From: Prevotella sp. | GTDB lineage: Bacteria; Bacteroidota; Bacteroidia; Bacteroidales; Bacteroidaceae | Length of the DNA: 64,000 nt | Direction of reading: 5' to 3' | Assembly: GCA_017475265.1 (NCBI GenBank) | Contig: JAFVFY010000019.1 | Coordinates: forward strand, 1-64,000 | In this document: positions 43,514-51,806 of the stretch, in pieces | Numbering within the stretch: position 1 is the first letter of the stretch | How the letters are laid out: each line of letters opens with the position of its first letter | Notes under the pieces: model-generated | What the model was told of the DNA's origin: nothing | The model's input: the letters and a program-made list of their open reading frames with translations, nothing else | Databases searched by the model: none | Program-made: the position numbers and the translations under genes

Positions 43514-44289
43514 ATATACTGATAATAGAGGACGAACAGAGTAGTGCCGACCGCCTGAAGCGTATGCTGGAGGGTGAACACGAGATTGTAGGTGTATGTG
43601 CCAGCAATGCCGAGGTGAGGGCGTTTTTTGCTGATGGGCAACATGTTGAGGTGAATCTGATTCTGAGCGACATCCAACTGGGCGACGGACTAAGCTTTGA
43701 GTCGTTAAAGACGGTGCCGACTGCTATTCCCGTTATCTTCACCACGGCCTTCGACCAATACGCTGTACAGGCCTTTCAATTCAATAGTCTCGACTATCTA
43801 CTGAAACCCATCGACAGCGAGGAACTGCAGGCCGCCTTAGCAAAGGTAAAGCCCATTATCAATTCTCAATTATCAATTGTCAATTCACCCTCCACCACCG
43901 ATGCCATCGCCCAACTGCTGGCTTCCGTAAAGAGTCAGACTATCCGCTATCGCGAGCGCTTCTTGATTCCCCATCGTGCCGACGAATACTTGATTGTTCC
44001 TGTGAGCGACGTGAGCCATATCACCATCCGCGACGGCGTAGTTCGCCTGTTCACCCTCGACGGCAAGTCCCACGCCCTGAACATGACCCTCGAAGAAGCC
44101 GAGAGCCAACTCGACCCGCAGCGCTTCATGCGTGTGAACCGTCAGTTCATCGTTAGCGCCGCTGCTGTCAGCAAACTCTCCACCTATTTCCTCGGTAAGA
44201 TGCGCATCCACGTCGCCGCCTTCCCCGACGTCGAAATTATCGTCAGCAAGGACAAAGTTGCCACCGTCAAACGCTGGTTAGATTCGTAA
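43510..44289 (+). CDS. LytTR-family response regulator
   Basis: 259 residues from the ATG overlapping the kinase stop. Receiver domain (1-115) with acidic pair EDEQ, phospho-acceptor Asp in LILSDIQLGDGLSFES and Lys in YLLKPIDSEE; C-terminal LytTR DNA-binding domain (about 155-255, RERFLIPHRADEYLIVPVSD, RFMRVNRQFIVSAAAV). The linker IINSQLSIVNSP is repeat-derived (43859-43884, CAATTATCAATTGTCAATTC). LytTR proteins bind direct repeats about 21 bp apart, as found in front of this operon and two other genes in the window. Confidence 0.93.
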   Translation: MNILIIEDEQSSADRLKRMLEGEHEIVGVCASNAEVRAFFADGQHVEVNLILSDIQLGDGLSFESLKTVPTAIPVIFTTAFDQYAVQAFQFNSLDYLLKPIDSEELQAALAKVKPIINSQLSIVNSPSTTDAIAQLLASVKSQTIRYRERFLIPHRADEYLIVPVSDVSHITIRDGVVRLFTLDGKSHALNMTLEEAESQLDPQRFMRVNRQFIVSAAAVSKLSTYFLGKMRIHVAAFPDVEIIVSKDKVATVKRWLDS

Positions 44290-44309
44290 ATAATACACAT
44301 GAGTACACA

Positions 44310-44474
44310 ATGATACAGAACGTAAGACTTGTACCTCTGCAGCCATCAGACCGCAAACAGTTTGTCCTTGACAATCAGGAGGCTTTCTTCTCATCGCTCT
44401 TAAACGTTGTCTGCGAAATTACTCCCTACTTGTTGCTGGGATTCTTCATCGCGGGGCGTATTTGTGCCGAATAA
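44310..44474 (+). pseudogene. Chimeric fragment: GNAT start joined to a permease start
   Basis: A 54-codon frame. MIQNVRLVPLQPSDRKQFVL and DNQEAF look like the beginning of a GNAT acetyltransferase; FFSSLLNVVCEITPYLLLGF then FIAG looks like the beginning of an SO_0444-type efflux permease. The rest of both genes is absent. Probably a deletion scar. Confidence 0.5.
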
Positions 44475-44600
44475 GTTCTATGCCACCCGGTATAGATAAA
44501 GCCGTTTTCTCCACCAGAGCAAGCCATTTTCTCTCATAGACCAAACCGTCGACAATGGAAATACTGCCGAAACAATAAATTGATTTAAGTTTCTCGCGTA

Positions 44601-45629
44601 TTATTTCTTTGTGAACAGTCTGACGTTCTTCAGAAGCGGGTTCTTTCGGTCGAGGATGCAAATTTCGAGGATGATGAGCAGTAGGGCCACGATGCCGAAG
44701 ATCTGGAAGTGGTCCTCGAAGTCGCTATAGATAGTTGTCTCGCCCTTCTGCAGCTTGTCCAGCTCTTCTTCGAGCTGCCGCTGCGCGCTGCTGTTGTTCT
44801 CCACATGGATGAAGGCTCCGCCACCGGCCTGGGCAATGTCGCGACACATCTGGTCGTTGAGACGCGACATGACGGTCTCGCCGTGGTTGTCGGTCATGAA
44901 GCCGCGGCCATCAGGACTGGGGATAGGCGAGCCTTTCGTGGAACCGATGCCAAGCACATAGACCGTGCGGCCGCTCTCCTTGGCTCCCTTGGCGGCCTCA
45001 AGGACACCGCCTTCATGGTCCTCACCGTCGGTGATAACGATGATGGCCTTGCCCACCTCCTCCTGCTGGGTGAAGCACTGGTTGGCCATGTTGATGGCTT
45101 TGGCGATGTCGGTGCCCTGATTGCGAATCATCGAGGGGTCGATGCTGCTGAGGAACATCTTTGCAGAGACGTAGTCGCTGGTGATGGGCATCTGAAGGAA
45201 AGCATCGCCGGCAAAGACAATGATGCCAATCTTGTCGTTACTGAACCGTTCAATCATGTTCTCAATCAGCATCTTGGCACGCTGCAGACGGTCAGGGCTG
45301 ACGTCCTGTGCCCGCATGGAGTTACTCACGTCCATACAGATGACGGTCTCTATGCCCCGCCGCTCCTCGCTGCTGATACTCCCAGCCTCCTGCGGACGGG
45401 CAAGCATGATGATGATGAACACCAAGGCCAGCTCCAACAGACAGAACTTGATGAGCGGACGCCACCGCGACACGTCGGGCATGAGCTGTTTTAACAGCTC
45501 CGGGTCACCAAACTTCTTCAGTCGCTTGCGCTGGTTGAAGTAGGTGATGAAGCGCACCAAGGCCAGCACAGCCACGACAATCAACAACCACAGGTATTCT
45601 GGACTCTCGAAACGGAAATTCTCTAACAT
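44601..45629 (-). CDS. batB: BatB-type VWA-domain membrane protein
   Basis: 342 residues: N-terminal membrane helices (YLWLLIVVAVLALVRFITYF; LELALVFIIIMLARP), a VWA domain (about 88-300) with MIDAS motif CMDVSNSMRAQDV and Asp in ITDGEDHEGG, and a C-terminal helix (IFGIVALLLIILEICILD). Part of the Bacteroides aerotolerance cluster, thought to help stress resistance. Separated from batA by 2.9 kb and provided with its own minus-strand -7 box (45760-45767); batC and batE are not in the window. Confidence 0.92.
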   Translation of the reverse strand: MLENFRFESPEYLWLLIVVAVLALVRFITYFNQRKRLKKFGDPELLKQLMPDVSRWRPLIKFCLLELALVFIIIMLARPQEAGSISSEERRGIETVICMDVSNSMRAQDVSPDRLQRAKMLIENMIERFSNDKIGIIVFAGDAFLQMPITSDYVSAKMFLSSIDPSMIRNQGTDIAKAINMANQCFTQQEEVGKAIIVITDGEDHEGGVLEAAKGAKESGRTVYVLGIGSTKGSPIPSPDGRGFMTDNHGETVMSRLNDQMCRDIAQAGGGAFIHVENNSSAQRQLEEELDKLQKGETTIYSDFEDHFQIFGIVALLLIILEICILDRKNPLLKNVRLFTKK

Positions 45630-45639
45630 CTATTTAATT

Positions 45640-45745
45640 TACGATTTACGAATTAACGATTTACGATTTACGAAATTTCAACAACGAATTAAGACGAATG
45701 GCACGAATTGACACGAATTGTTTTCAACCACGAATTGACACGAAT
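45640..45745. repeat. AATTTACGATTTACGAATT and CACGAATTGACACGAATT repeats
   Basis: Two families in tandem form the whole batB leader. Confidence 0.8.
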
Positions 45746-45759
45746 TATCTATTGCGCCG

Positions 45760-45767
45760 CAAAAGTA
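45760..45767 (-). promoter_or_regulatory. -7 box for batB
   Basis: TACTTTTG followed by CGGCGC on the minus strand, 131 bp upstream of batB. Confidence 0.55.
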
Positions 45768-45889
45768 GTAAGAATAATCGACATAGCCAAACTTTTTCGC
45801 ATGGTTTAACTTTGGCTACAGACAGGGCAATCCGAAAAAAGACTTTCCAAAGTTTATTTTCGGCAAAAAAAGACTTTCCAATATTGTTT

Positions 45890-45995
45890 ATGATTATCCG
45901 CAATCAACCGATAACGATTTGCGGTAACTCAGTAGCCCACGCTTCCCAGCGTGGGCTACTACGGCAGTCCGACTATCGGGTATATGCGGATAATC
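45890..45995. mobile_element. Short MITE-like element sharing ends with 10108-10338
   Basis: ATGATTATCCGCA (45890-45902) and TGCGGATAATC (45985-45995) enclose the perfect palindrome CCCACGCTTCCCAGCGTGGG, extended by GTAG/CTAC arms (45931-45961). Ends are identical over 13 and 11 bases to the larger element; the inner palindrome is that of the rhamnosidase REPIN. Confidence 0.72.
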
Positions 45996-46186
45996 TGTAC
46001 CTTTGTGCCCGCTTTCCCAAACATATTCAGGCCATAGAAAGGAAATCAATAGACACATAAAATTAGCGGCCAACCTCACGGCCAGCCGCCAACATCAACT
46101 AATTAAATTTTTTGCGTATACACCCTTGCGGGTGCCAACTAATTAATAATTAAAAAACGCCGGAGTTTCACAACTCGGGAAGATTA

Positions 46187-46345
46187 TTATTCTTCTTCGT
46201 CGTCCCAGGAGCTGTTGCCACGGCGGCTGTCAGCTGAACCGGAACTCATGTCTGCACCGACACCCATTTTTGACGTTGTTGTCATCACGTTCTGTGTCTT
46301 TAATAATATTGCCTTGGCATAAGGCTTGATATAGGTCTTTTTCAT
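46187..46345 (-). CDS. Small acidic-tailed peptide of unknown function
   Basis: 52 residues: MKKTYIKPYAKAILLKTQNV, MTTTSKMGVGADMSSGSADS, RRGNSSWDDEEE. This resembles small Prevotella peptides with a MKKxYxKP leader-like start and an acidic end, usually of unknown role. It lies 52 bp downstream of the starch-binding-like gene on the same strand and is probably co-transcribed. A ribosome site AGGAAG lies just before the ATG. Confidence 0.65.
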   Translation of the reverse strand: MKKTYIKPYAKAILLKTQNVMTTTSKMGVGADMSSGSADSRRGNSSWDDEEE

Positions 46346-46397
46346 GATTTCTTCCTTTATTGATTGTTAAACATTCTATTTTCGATTTCTCTTGCGT

Positions 46398-47705
46398 TTA
46401 CTTCATCAGCATCTTCTTGCCGTTTACGATGAATAAGCCCTTGTTGGCTCCAGTCACGCGCTGGCCCTGAAGGTTATAGATGGTGTAACCATTGCCCTTC
46501 TCGGTCTGAACGCTTTCGATGCCCGTTGACTCGTCGAGACCCATGAAGATGGCACCACGGGAAGTGGCTTCAGAAATGCCAGTAAGTGTGATGTAAGCCT
46601 TGTACTGACCCACGGTAACAGCATCACCAGTAACCTTGTGAATCTCGTTTCCAGATACTACATAGCTGTTCAGCGGAGCGTAAGTATTAGTAGCTGACAG
46701 ATTGCCAAGCATTCCGTTGGCATCAGTAGCTATAGCGCGGTCACCAGAAGTTGTTGCGGTTATTTTATTTGCAGTAGCCTTAAAGATATATGCCTTGCCA
46801 GCCTCCAGACTTGATACAGATTCCAAATTAATACCCGTCATAACGCTATTTTTGACTACTTTGCTTACAATCTTATACACAGTAGCACCTTCAATTGTGG
46901 CTGCGAAAGGTAGGCAGATGGTACCAAAGTTACCTATTGTCAGACCCGAGCGCTCGTAATCGTCCAACCAGCCACTAGGTTTTCCAATGGAAGTTGTTGT
47001 TCCGCCATTCTCATTGACATATGTGTACCAATATTCGTTGCTGTTTTTGTCTATCTCAATAATGCCGGTCTGATTTCCACTTCCAGTATTTCCATTATTA
47101 AAAATAATGTACGCATAAGGCTTCGTTACAGTATAATCATACCATCCTTCATTCCATGGATTTTCAGAAATCTCAGCACCTGGCCATCCAGGATTGATGC
47201 CTCCTTTATATTCATATGCATTGCTTGGTACCCAAGGAGTAGCCCATGTGTTTGAAGCTTGTATATGATATTTTATATTCAATGTACCATCATATTCATA
47301 ACTATTCCATCCTTCACCATGTACAAACATTTTACCGTTATAGTTTGTTACATCTGTCCAAACCCAATGAGTTCCCCCATTCTCAGCATAACCCACGCCA
47401 TAATCTTGACTTTTCCAATCATCCCCATCGTATAGCTGGAATAACATAACACTTACACCGCCATACAAATCCGTGTATGAATAGGAATAAATATCATACC
47501 CCAAATAGGTCTGGCTTGTTTTGTTCATGTCATAACTGTGCCAGTTATTAGCATCACTTTGAAAATTCACATTGAGTTTTACTGTATAAGAACCCACAAC
47601 ACTAGAAGGCACTGCATAGTATACAGTTGTTGCTGTTGCATCACCTGCACTCGCCGTGCTCACCATCCCCGCCAAGGCGAGGAGCAAAGTAATTAATTTT
47701 TTCAT
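46398..47705 (-). CDS. Exported protein with starch-binding (CBM26-like) modules
   Basis: 435 residues. Signal peptide (MKKLITLLLALAGMVSTASA), then two repeats resembling starch-binding module 26: VKLNVNFQSDANNWHSYDMN to DDWKSQDYGVGY, and IKYHIQASNTWATPWVPSNA to AYIIFNNGNTGSGNQTGIIE, both rich in Trp and Tyr. A beta-rich C-terminal domain (about 250-400) ends in the short sorting-type tail YTIYNLQGQRVTGANKGLFI. No catalytic domain, so a surface glycan-binding role is likely. It interrupts the bat gene order and has lower GC than its neighbours (visible AT-rich codons), suggesting transfer. Confidence 0.82.
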   Translation of the reverse strand: MKKLITLLLALAGMVSTASAGDATATTVYYAVPSSVVGSYTVKLNVNFQSDANNWHSYDMNKTSQTYLGYDIYSYSYTDLYGGVSVMLFQLYDGDDWKSQDYGVGYAENGGTHWVWTDVTNYNGKMFVHGEGWNSYEYDGTLNIKYHIQASNTWATPWVPSNAYEYKGGINPGWPGAEISENPWNEGWYDYTVTKPYAYIIFNNGNTGSGNQTGIIEIDKNSNEYWYTYVNENGGTTTSIGKPSGWLDDYERSGLTIGNFGTICLPFAATIEGATVYKIVSKVVKNSVMTGINLESVSSLEAGKAYIFKATANKITATTSGDRAIATDANGMLGNLSATNTYAPLNSYVVSGNEIHKVTGDAVTVGQYKAYITLTGISEATSRGAIFMGLDESTGIESVQTEKGNGYTIYNLQGQRVTGANKGLFIVNGKKMLMK

Positions 47706-48253
47706 AAGCGTTAATTGTTTTGTTGTTAATTAAATAATGTATAGATGTTTGTTCATTCTTCGTATGGAGACATATAGGGATGCAGCATTGGCAACGGCGG
47801 TCTGATGACGGCTGCTGCGCTGTATGGACTCTCAAATTCGCAAATGGTTTGGGGATTAGTTGTCCTTGTTGTTACACAAAAAGAGCGCAGAATAGCCGTA
47901 CTTGACCCTGTCTCTTATACGAGGCTCTGGAATGCCCATCAACAAAGACATAGTGATACAACAATTCCACGCCTATAGACGTGGAGAAGTCATTTCACAT
48001 CATCTTGTGTTGATTGAAATTTTCCAGATTTCGTATAACAAGACGAAGCGTTTGCTTCTACCTAAAATACCCTCGATGTTATTGGAGTCAGACTAGCCTC
48101 ACGGCCACCCTGCACACCCTCTCCGGGGGCAGTCTGCACAGGAAGTGCAAAAACTCCGCGGCAAAAATATACAAAAACAACGAACCACCAAAATATTTTT
48201 CGATAATTTTACATTCCATCTCAAAATAATTGACCTATGTTCATTCCAGAGAG
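47706..48253. other. Gene-poor region with possible IS remnants
   Basis: No convincing gene. CTGTCTCTTATAC at about 47908-47920 resembles the outer end of IS4-type elements, and the frame after it (MPINKDIVIQQFHAYRRGEV) has no recognised relative. An AT-rich stretch and an inverted GGGGGCA-type segment near 48120 complete it. Confidence 0.35.
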
Positions 48254-48445
48254 GGACAGTAGACAGTAAAGGACAGTAACTTTTAAACTTTTCTCGCGTA
48301 CGTGTGCGCGTGTGTACGCGAAGAAGTTTACATTTCCTACTGTCTTTACTGTCTACTGTCCCACAAGTATGGTATTTAGCCCTCGTAAGTATGGCACTTA
48401 GCACACGTAAGTATGATACTTAGCACAGGTAAATATGATACTTTT
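48254..48445. promoter_or_regulatory. Relic control region of a VirE/DUF4248 module
   Basis: GGGACAGTAGACAGTAAAG (48254-48272) and its perfect inverted copy (48344-48362) enclose a CGCGTAC/GTACGCG hairpin like the one at 36941-36972. Four 22-bp iterons follow at 48365, 48387, 48409 and 48431 (core AAGTATGATACTTAGCACAC). Directly after them comes GTCACACAGAAAGCACAGAA, like the DNA behind the DUF4248 stop codon at 37289. The DUF4248 gene itself is missing. Confidence 0.78.
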
Positions 48446-48507
48446 TTGTCACACAGAAAGCACAGAAATCACAGAAGGCTGCGCGATGGAATAGGGGCAC
48501 ACAGAAA

Positions 48508-49506
48508 TCACGGTATCCGTCGGAAAACGGTGATGCGGAGGAGCACTTCTAAGAGGAGGGCGAGCAGGGCACCGAGGGCGAAGGGCTGGTAGGCCTCGTA
48601 GCGGCGGCTGAAGTGCTGGACGTCGATCTTCGACTTCTCCAGCTTGTCAATCTCCTGATAGATCTCGCGCAGCTCCTTGGCGTTGGTAGCACGGTAGAAC
48701 TTACCGTCGGTGCCACGGGCAATGTCGCCGAGCGTCTTGGTGTCTATCTCCACGGGGATATTCACGTACTGCGTCTGACCGCCGGCGGTCAGGGGGTAGC
48801 GGGCCATGCCGTTGGTGCCCACGCCGATGGTATAGACGCGGATGCCGAGGCTCTTGGCTATGTCGGCGGCAGTCATGGGCGAGATGTCGCCCCGGTTGTT
48901 AGAGCCGTCGGTGAGCAGGATGACGACGCGGCTCTTGGCTTTCGAGTCCTTCAAACGTCCTACGGAGTTGGCAAGACCCATGCCGATGGCGGTGCCGTCC
49001 TCGATGAGACCACGGGCGGCGATGTCGGTGCGCACGTTCTTCAATTGTGACAAAAGGGCGGCATGGTCGATGGTCATGGGGCACTGCGTGAATGCCTCAC
49101 CGGCGAAGATGGTCAGGCCGATGTTGTCGTTGGGACGACCGGTGATGAACTCAGCGGCCACGCTTTTAGCTGCCTCGATGCGGTTGGGCTGCAGGTCCTC
49201 GGCGAGCATCGACGTCGAGACGTCCATGGCCAGCATCATGTCGATACCCTCAATGGTCTCGCTCTTCAGCGAGTCGTGGGTCTGGGGACGGGCCAGGGCG
49301 ATGACCAGCAAGGTGAACGCCGCGATGCGCAGCAACAGCTGCACAGGCATGAGCACCACCTTCCACGAGCGGGGGGCATAGCGGAACGCAAAGGTGTCGG
49401 CCATGCGGATGGTGGGCTCGGTCTTCTTGCGCCACATCACATACCACACTATGTATGGCAGGATGAGCAGCAGCAACAGTAGATATTCTCTATTGGCAAA
49501 TTCCAT
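48508..49506 (-). CDS. batA: BatA-type VWA-domain membrane protein
   Basis: 332 residues: N-terminal helices (YLLLLLLILPYIVWYVMW; LLLRIAAFTLLVIALARP), VWA domain with MIDAS LAMDVSTSMLAEDL and Asp in LLTDGSNNRGDISP, and a C-terminal helix (FALGALLALLLEVLLRI). Works with MoxR, DUF58 and BatB-type proteins in the aerotolerance cluster. The usual neighbour batB is displaced 2.9 kb downstream. Confidence 0.93.
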   Translation of the reverse strand: MEFANREYLLLLLLILPYIVWYVMWRKKTEPTIRMADTFAFRYAPRSWKVVLMPVQLLLRIAAFTLLVIALARPQTHDSLKSETIEGIDMMLAMDVSTSMLAEDLQPNRIEAAKSVAAEFITGRPNDNIGLTIFAGEAFTQCPMTIDHAALLSQLKNVRTDIAARGLIEDGTAIGMGLANSVGRLKDSKAKSRVVILLTDGSNNRGDISPMTAADIAKSLGIRVYTIGVGTNGMARYPLTAGGQTQYVNIPVEIDTKTLGDIARGTDGKFYRATNAKELREIYQEIDKLEKSKIDVQHFSRRYEAYQPFALGALLALLLEVLLRITVFRRIP

Positions 49507-49509
49507 TTT

Positions 49510-49577
49510 TAGACTTCAGAGTTTTGACTTTAGACTTTAGACTTTAGACTTTAGACTTTAGACTATAGACTTTAGCC
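49510..49577. repeat. TTTAGACTTTAGACTTTAGAC repeat
   Basis: About seven 9-10 base units, leader of batA. Confidence 0.88.
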
Positions 49578-49598
49578 TGAATTGTTCGTAATCTTTTT

Positions 49599-49696
49599 AA
49601 CAACGGATTTTACGGATTACACGGATTTTACGGATTATAATTGATTTCACGGATTATAATCCGTAAAATCCGTGTAATCCGTTTTAATCCGTTGTT
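49599..49696. repeat. Large hairpin with about 42-bp arms
   Basis: ACGGATTACACGGATTTTAC on the left arm and its reverse complement on the right, nearly perfect over about 42 bp with a 12-base loop. Between batA and the BatD-like gene. In RNA it would be a very stable stem, a possible RNase III or attenuation site. Confidence 0.85.
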
Positions 49697-49723
49697 CTTC
49701 CATATTGTCATGAATAATGTAGG

Positions 49724-50800
49724 TTAAAGGAGGTCTATCACACAATATATTATATATATGAAGAGCACGGCGGAGGCCACGGCGAGGACGGTGATGGAGG
49801 TCTTGAGCGTGGTGCGGCTCTTCTTCGTCTGTTTCTCCTCCTCGGTGAGGTCTTGCTTGATGACCTGCTGCTCGGGCGGCACCTCGACTTTCGTGCGGTT
49901 GATGAAGTCGATGGCCGAGACGAGGTTAGCGTCGTTCTCGTTGATGAGCGTGGAGTACTTGGCGAACTTCACCAGGTCGGCGGTCTGGAAGAGCTGCGAC
50001 AGCTCGGCCAGCGACTCCGGGTCGGCCTGTTGCAGGCGGTCGATGATTTCCGAACTGGTCATCTCCATGGCGTAGAAGCCGTAGCGCTCCTCGATGTACT
50101 TGCGTAGGGTGTCCGTCAGGCGTGTATAGTACTCCTTCGGATCTTCGGCGGTAACCATCTTTTCAGCCTTGATCTCCTCGATGGCCTGCATGGCCTTCTG
50201 GTGGGGCAGCAGCCGACGGATGAATCGCGGACGGGCGATGACGGGCTTGTTGTCGCGCAGACGCAGGTAGAGGTAGTAGGTCACGGCAAGCATGACGAGC
50301 ATGAGCACGCTGAGCCAGAAAGGCACGGCCCACTCGTCGAGCTCCCAGTTGAAGGGGTTGTCCTGTATGGTCTTGGGGCCGTAATACTTCTCATAGTCGG
50401 TGGTATCGACATCGACGGTGAGCACCTTCAGCGCCAGCTTCTTCGTCTCGTACTCCTTGCCGTCGACATTGACAGTCATCGGCGGGATGTAGTAGAGCGT
50501 ATCTTCAAAGGAGGTCAAAACGTAGCCCCGCTGGTAGAGCACCTGTCCGTTGCCAGCCTTCTCCTCGGGCATCTCCACAGCTCCCATGAACTCGATACCC
50601 GCTGGCAGCAGGGCCTCCTGAGGGAACGTCACGGTGGCACCCTCGTCGGCAGTGGCCGACACGGTGAGCATCACCTGCTGACCCACCAGCATCTCCATGG
50701 CACTGATGGTCGATTCCACCTTCACTTGTGCCCGCAAAGAGAGAAATGAAAAGTGAGAAATGAGAAATATGATTACCAACGCAATCATGTTCTCCCTCAT
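49724..50800 (-). CDS. BatD-like membrane protein of the moxR/bat cluster
   Basis: About 358 residues from the ATG at 50800 (the 50857 start is inside repeat-like DNA). Signal peptide (ALVIIFLISHFSFLSLRAQ) coded by the GAGAAATGAGAAATGAAAAG repeat. N-terminal beta domain of BatD type (STISAMEMLVGQQVMLTVSA), a membrane helix (WLSVLMLVMLAVTYYLYL), a cytosolic helical domain (LPHQKAMQAIEEIKAEKMVT, YTRLTDTLRKYIEERYGFYA) and a C-terminal helix. Its place between DUF58 and batA is usual. Confidence 0.82.
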   Translation of the reverse strand: MRENMIALVIIFLISHFSFLSLRAQVKVESTISAMEMLVGQQVMLTVSATADEGATVTFPQEALLPAGIEFMGAVEMPEEKAGNGQVLYQRGYVLTSFEDTLYYIPPMTVNVDGKEYETKKLALKVLTVDVDTTDYEKYYGPKTIQDNPFNWELDEWAVPFWLSVLMLVMLAVTYYLYLRLRDNKPVIARPRFIRRLLPHQKAMQAIEEIKAEKMVTAEDPKEYYTRLTDTLRKYIEERYGFYAMEMTSSEIIDRLQQADPESLAELSQLFQTADLVKFAKYSTLINENDANLVSAIDFINRTKVEVPPEQQVIKQDLTEEEKQTKKSRTTLKTSITVLAVASAVLFIYIIYCVIDLL

Positions 50801-50879
50801 TTTTCTCTTATCATGTCTTTTTCTGAGTCTATTCATCAAAGTAATCATATTTATCATTTATCACCTCTCATTTGTCGTT

Positions 50880-51749
50880 TTAACTGCGTTGTCTGAACAG
50901 TCCGAGCAGCGACTTCACATAGTCGCCGTCGGTGGCGACACTTATGCTGTCCACGTTGCTCTTGGCGAAGGTCTCGCGGAGGTCGGCCTGGCGTTTCATC
51001 CAGTAACGGTGATAGCTGTCGCGCAGCTTACGGCTGCTGGTATCTACATACTGCTCGAAGCCAGTCTCGGCATCGACCACCTTCATCAGTCCCACATCGG
51101 GCAGCTCGGCAGCACGACGGTCATAGACCTGTATGGCCACCACATCGTGCTTGCGGCTGGCAATGGTGAGCTGTTGCTGGAAGTTCTGGCGGTCATAGAA
51201 GTCGCTGAGCAGGAAAGCCGTACAACGCCGCTTACTGACGCCGGTGAGGAACTCGATGGCCTGGGCCACATCAGTACGGCGGCTGTCGGCATGGAAGTCG
51301 AGCATCTCGCGTATAATATATAAGATGTGCTTGCGCCCTTTCTTCGGCGGGATGTACTTCTCAATCTTGTCGGAGAAGAAGATGACGCCAATCTTATCGT
51401 TGTTCTGTATGGCCGAGAAAGCCAGCGTGGCGGCAATCTCAGTCACCATGTCGCGCTTCATCTGCTTCTGCGTACCGAAGTCGAGCGAGCCGCTGACGTC
51501 GACGAGCAGCATCACCGTCAACTCGCGCTCCTCCTCGAACACCTTCACGTAGGGCTTGTTGAAGCGTGCCGTCACGTTCCAGTCGATGTCGCGCACGTCG
51601 TCGCCATACTGGTACTCGCGCACCTCGGAGAAGGCCATGCCTCGACCCTTGAACGCGGTATGGTACTGTCCGGCAAAGATATTATTGCTCAGGCCACGAG
51701 TCTTAATCTCAATCTTGCGGACTTTCTTGATTATTTCGCTTGTTTCCAT
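50880..51749 (-). CDS. DUF58 domain protein
   Basis: 289 residues. Signature RGMAFSEVREYQYGDDVRDI, then DWNVTARFNKPYVKVFEEER and a VWA-like half with LLVDVSGSLDFG and SDKIEKYIPPKKGRKHILYI. DUF58 proteins lie next to MoxR ATPases and VWA proteins and are proposed assembly factors. Normally it directly follows moxR; here a four-helix-bundle gene intervenes. Confidence 0.93.
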   Translation of the reverse strand: METSEIIKKVRKIEIKTRGLSNNIFAGQYHTAFKGRGMAFSEVREYQYGDDVRDIDWNVTARFNKPYVKVFEEERELTVMLLVDVSGSLDFGTQKQMKRDMVTEIAATLAFSAIQNNDKIGVIFFSDKIEKYIPPKKGRKHILYIIREMLDFHADSRRTDVAQAIEFLTGVSKRRCTAFLLSDFYDRQNFQQQLTIASRKHDVVAIQVYDRRAAELPDVGLMKVVDAETGFEQYVDTSSRKLRDSYHRYWMKRQADLRETFAKSNVDSISVATDGDYVKSLLGLFRQRS

Positions 51750-51758
51750 ATTCTTTAA

Positions 51759-51806
51759 GGAGTGAAAGGGAAGTGAAGGGGGAGTGAAAGGGGAGTGAAA
51801 GTGACG
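51759..51806. repeat. Left inverted repeat of the four-helix-bundle element
   Basis: GGAGTGAAAGGGAAGTGAAG and further GGGGAGTGAAAGTGACG units. It abuts the stop codon at 51807. Arms match the reverse complement of 52245-52293. Confidence 0.9.

Noticed and set aside
44446-44661. 71-codon minus-strand frame
   Set aside because: It overlaps the 3' end of batB in another frame and shows no recognised family or start signal; chance frame more likely.
45698-46060. 120-codon frame upstream of batB
   Set aside because: Runs through CACGAATT repeats and the MITE-like palindrome; no coding features.
47902-48096. 64-codon frame following CTGTCTCTTATAC
   Set aside because: The 13-base match to IS4-type ends is suggestive but there is no transposase or second end; not enough for a gene or an IS call.
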